Part shown: in pieces, positions 4,510-5,192 of the stretch
Position numbering within the stretch: the first letter of the stretch is position 1
How the letters are laid out: each line of letters opens with the position of its first letter
Assembly: GCA_017380995.1 (NCBI GenBank)
Contig: JAFOCY010000150.1
Coordinates: 1 to 5,192, forward strand
Source: Oscillibacter sp.
GTDB lineage: Bacteria > Bacillota > Clostridia > Oscillospirales > Oscillospiraceae
DNA: 5,192 nt
Reading direction: 5' to 3'
Made by a program: the position numbers and the translations under genes
Notes under the pieces: model-generated
Database searches by the model: none
Told to the model about the DNA's origin: nothing
The model's input: the letters and a program-made list of their open reading frames with translations, nothing else

Positions 4510-5192
4510 ATGGCCAAAGACAAACTTTACGGAAAGACCCTTCGTAAGAACTTTGCCCGGTATGAGGAAGTTGTTCCCATGCCGAACCTGCTGGAGATCC
4601 AGAAGAAGTCTTACAAGGAATTCTTGGAAAGCGGCCTGCGCGAGGTCTTTAACGACGTGGGCCCCATCACGGATTACCAGAACACCCTGGAGCTGACGTT
4701 CATCGACTATAAGATGGACGAGGCACCCAAGTACAGCGTGGAAGAGTGCAAGGCCCGCGACGCCACGTATGCCGCCCCCCTGAAGGTGGTGGCCCGCCTG
4801 CGCCATAAGAGCGAGGACGGCACCGACGGCCCCGGTGAGATCAAGGAGCAGGAGATCTTCATGGGTGACTTCCCCCTGATGACCCAGTCCGGCACCTTCG
4901 TCATCAACGGCGCTGAGCGTGTTGTTGTCTCCCAGATCGTCCGCTCTCCCGGCGTGTACTACGGCAAGGAGATCGACATCAAGACCGACCTTCCCATCCT
5001 CACCTCCACCGTCATCCCCTACCGCGGCGCATGGCTGGAGTATGAGACCGATGCCAACGAATCCTTCTGGGTCCGTATCGATAAGAACCGCAAGATCCCC
5101 ATTACCTGCCTGATCCGCGCCCTGGGCATCAAGACCGACGCGGAGATCACCGAGCTCTTCGGCGACGACCAGCGCATCATGAACACCCTCGA
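4510..5192 (+). CDS. rpoB: DNA-directed RNA polymerase subunit beta, 3' end outside window
   Basis: These are the first 227 residues of the roughly 1,200-residue beta subunit, which with beta' forms the catalytic core of RNA polymerase. The frame is open to the window edge. The N-terminal region matches Rpo[23 protein letters not shown] (residues 18-39) is the usual first block. [35 protein letters not shown] (118-152) is the nearly invariant protrusion-domain block, and IPYRGAWLE (169-177) follows. The rifampicin region and active-site parts lie beyond the window. The gene has its own promoter and leader, and no rplL (L7/L12) precedes it as in the usual rplJ-rplL-rpoB order. The strong C-ending codon preference fits a highly expressed gene. 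Confidence 0.98.
   Translation, partial: MAKDKLYGKTLRKNFARYEEVVPMPNLLEIQKKSYKEFLESGLREVFNDVGPITDYQNTLELTFIDYKMDEAPKYSVEECKARDATYAAPLKVVARLRHKSEDGTDGPGEIKEQEIFMGDFPLMTQSGTFVINGAERVVVSQIVRSPGVYYGKEIDIKTDLPILTSTVIPYRGAWLEYETDANESFWVRIDKNRKIPITCLIRALGIKTDAEITELFGDDQRIMNTL

Noticed and set aside
4318..4806. 162-codon - strand frame across the rpoB leader and rpoB start
   Set aside because: RpoB motifs explain the region; the antisense frame resembles no protein and reaches across the promoter-proximal leader.
1..5192. CRISPR array, transposon ends, tRNA/rRNA, toxin-antitoxin or defence genes
   Set aside because: I looked for spaced direct repeats, terminal inverted repeats, cloverleaf signatures and small paired genes and saw none.

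Overview
This 5.2 kb window is bacterial. It most resembles a GC-rich member of the Clostridia, probably of the Oscillospiraceae (Flavonifractor/Oscillibacter type). That placement is inferred from gene content, sigma-A-like promoters with consensus TTGACA boxes, purine-rich Shine-Dalgarno sites, a TPP riboswitch ending in an intrinsic terminator, and GC-rich codon use. No rRNA or whole marker gene is present to confirm it. All genes lie on the + strand.

Layout: (1) The left edge holds the 3' nine-tenths of a cysteine synthase gene (cysK type). (2) A strong promoter (TTGACA-17-TAAAAT) follows, then a TPP riboswitch with a rho-independent terminator. The terminator's 5' arm can pair instead with the 3' part of the aptamer, so a complete termination/antitermination switch is readable. 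(3) The riboswitch leads into a compact four-gene operon: an MTH1187/YkoF-family thiamine-binding protein, an ABC permease, a lipoprotein substrate-binding protein of the ThiY/NMT1-THI5-like family, and an ABC ATPase. The genes overlap by 35 nt, overlap by 4 nt, or are separated by 1 nt, which indicates translational coupling. Together they should form a high-affinity importer for thiamine or a pyrimidine precursor such as HMP or formylaminopyrimidine, shut off when TPP is plentiful. (4) A 62-residue one-helix membrane protein or small lipoprotein of unknown function has its own promoter and a very good SD. A strong, nearly symmetrical hairpin terminator follows it. (5) A 332-bp gene-free interval separates this protein from rpoB. 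It holds the terminator, a near-consensus promoter with a 9-bp inverted repeat surrounding the -10 box, and a leader of about 190 nt with three potential hairpins. (6) The start of rpoB (RNA polymerase beta subunit) runs off the right edge.

Most of the window is conventional core metabolism and core information machinery. I see no CRISPR array, mobile element, tRNA, rRNA, toxin-antitoxin pair or defence locus, and no convincing wholly new system. The points most worth a second look are the rpoB promoter and leader, where rpoB appears with no rplJ/rplL directly upstream, the readable riboswitch mechanism, and the unidentified small membrane protein between the thiamine operon and rpoB.
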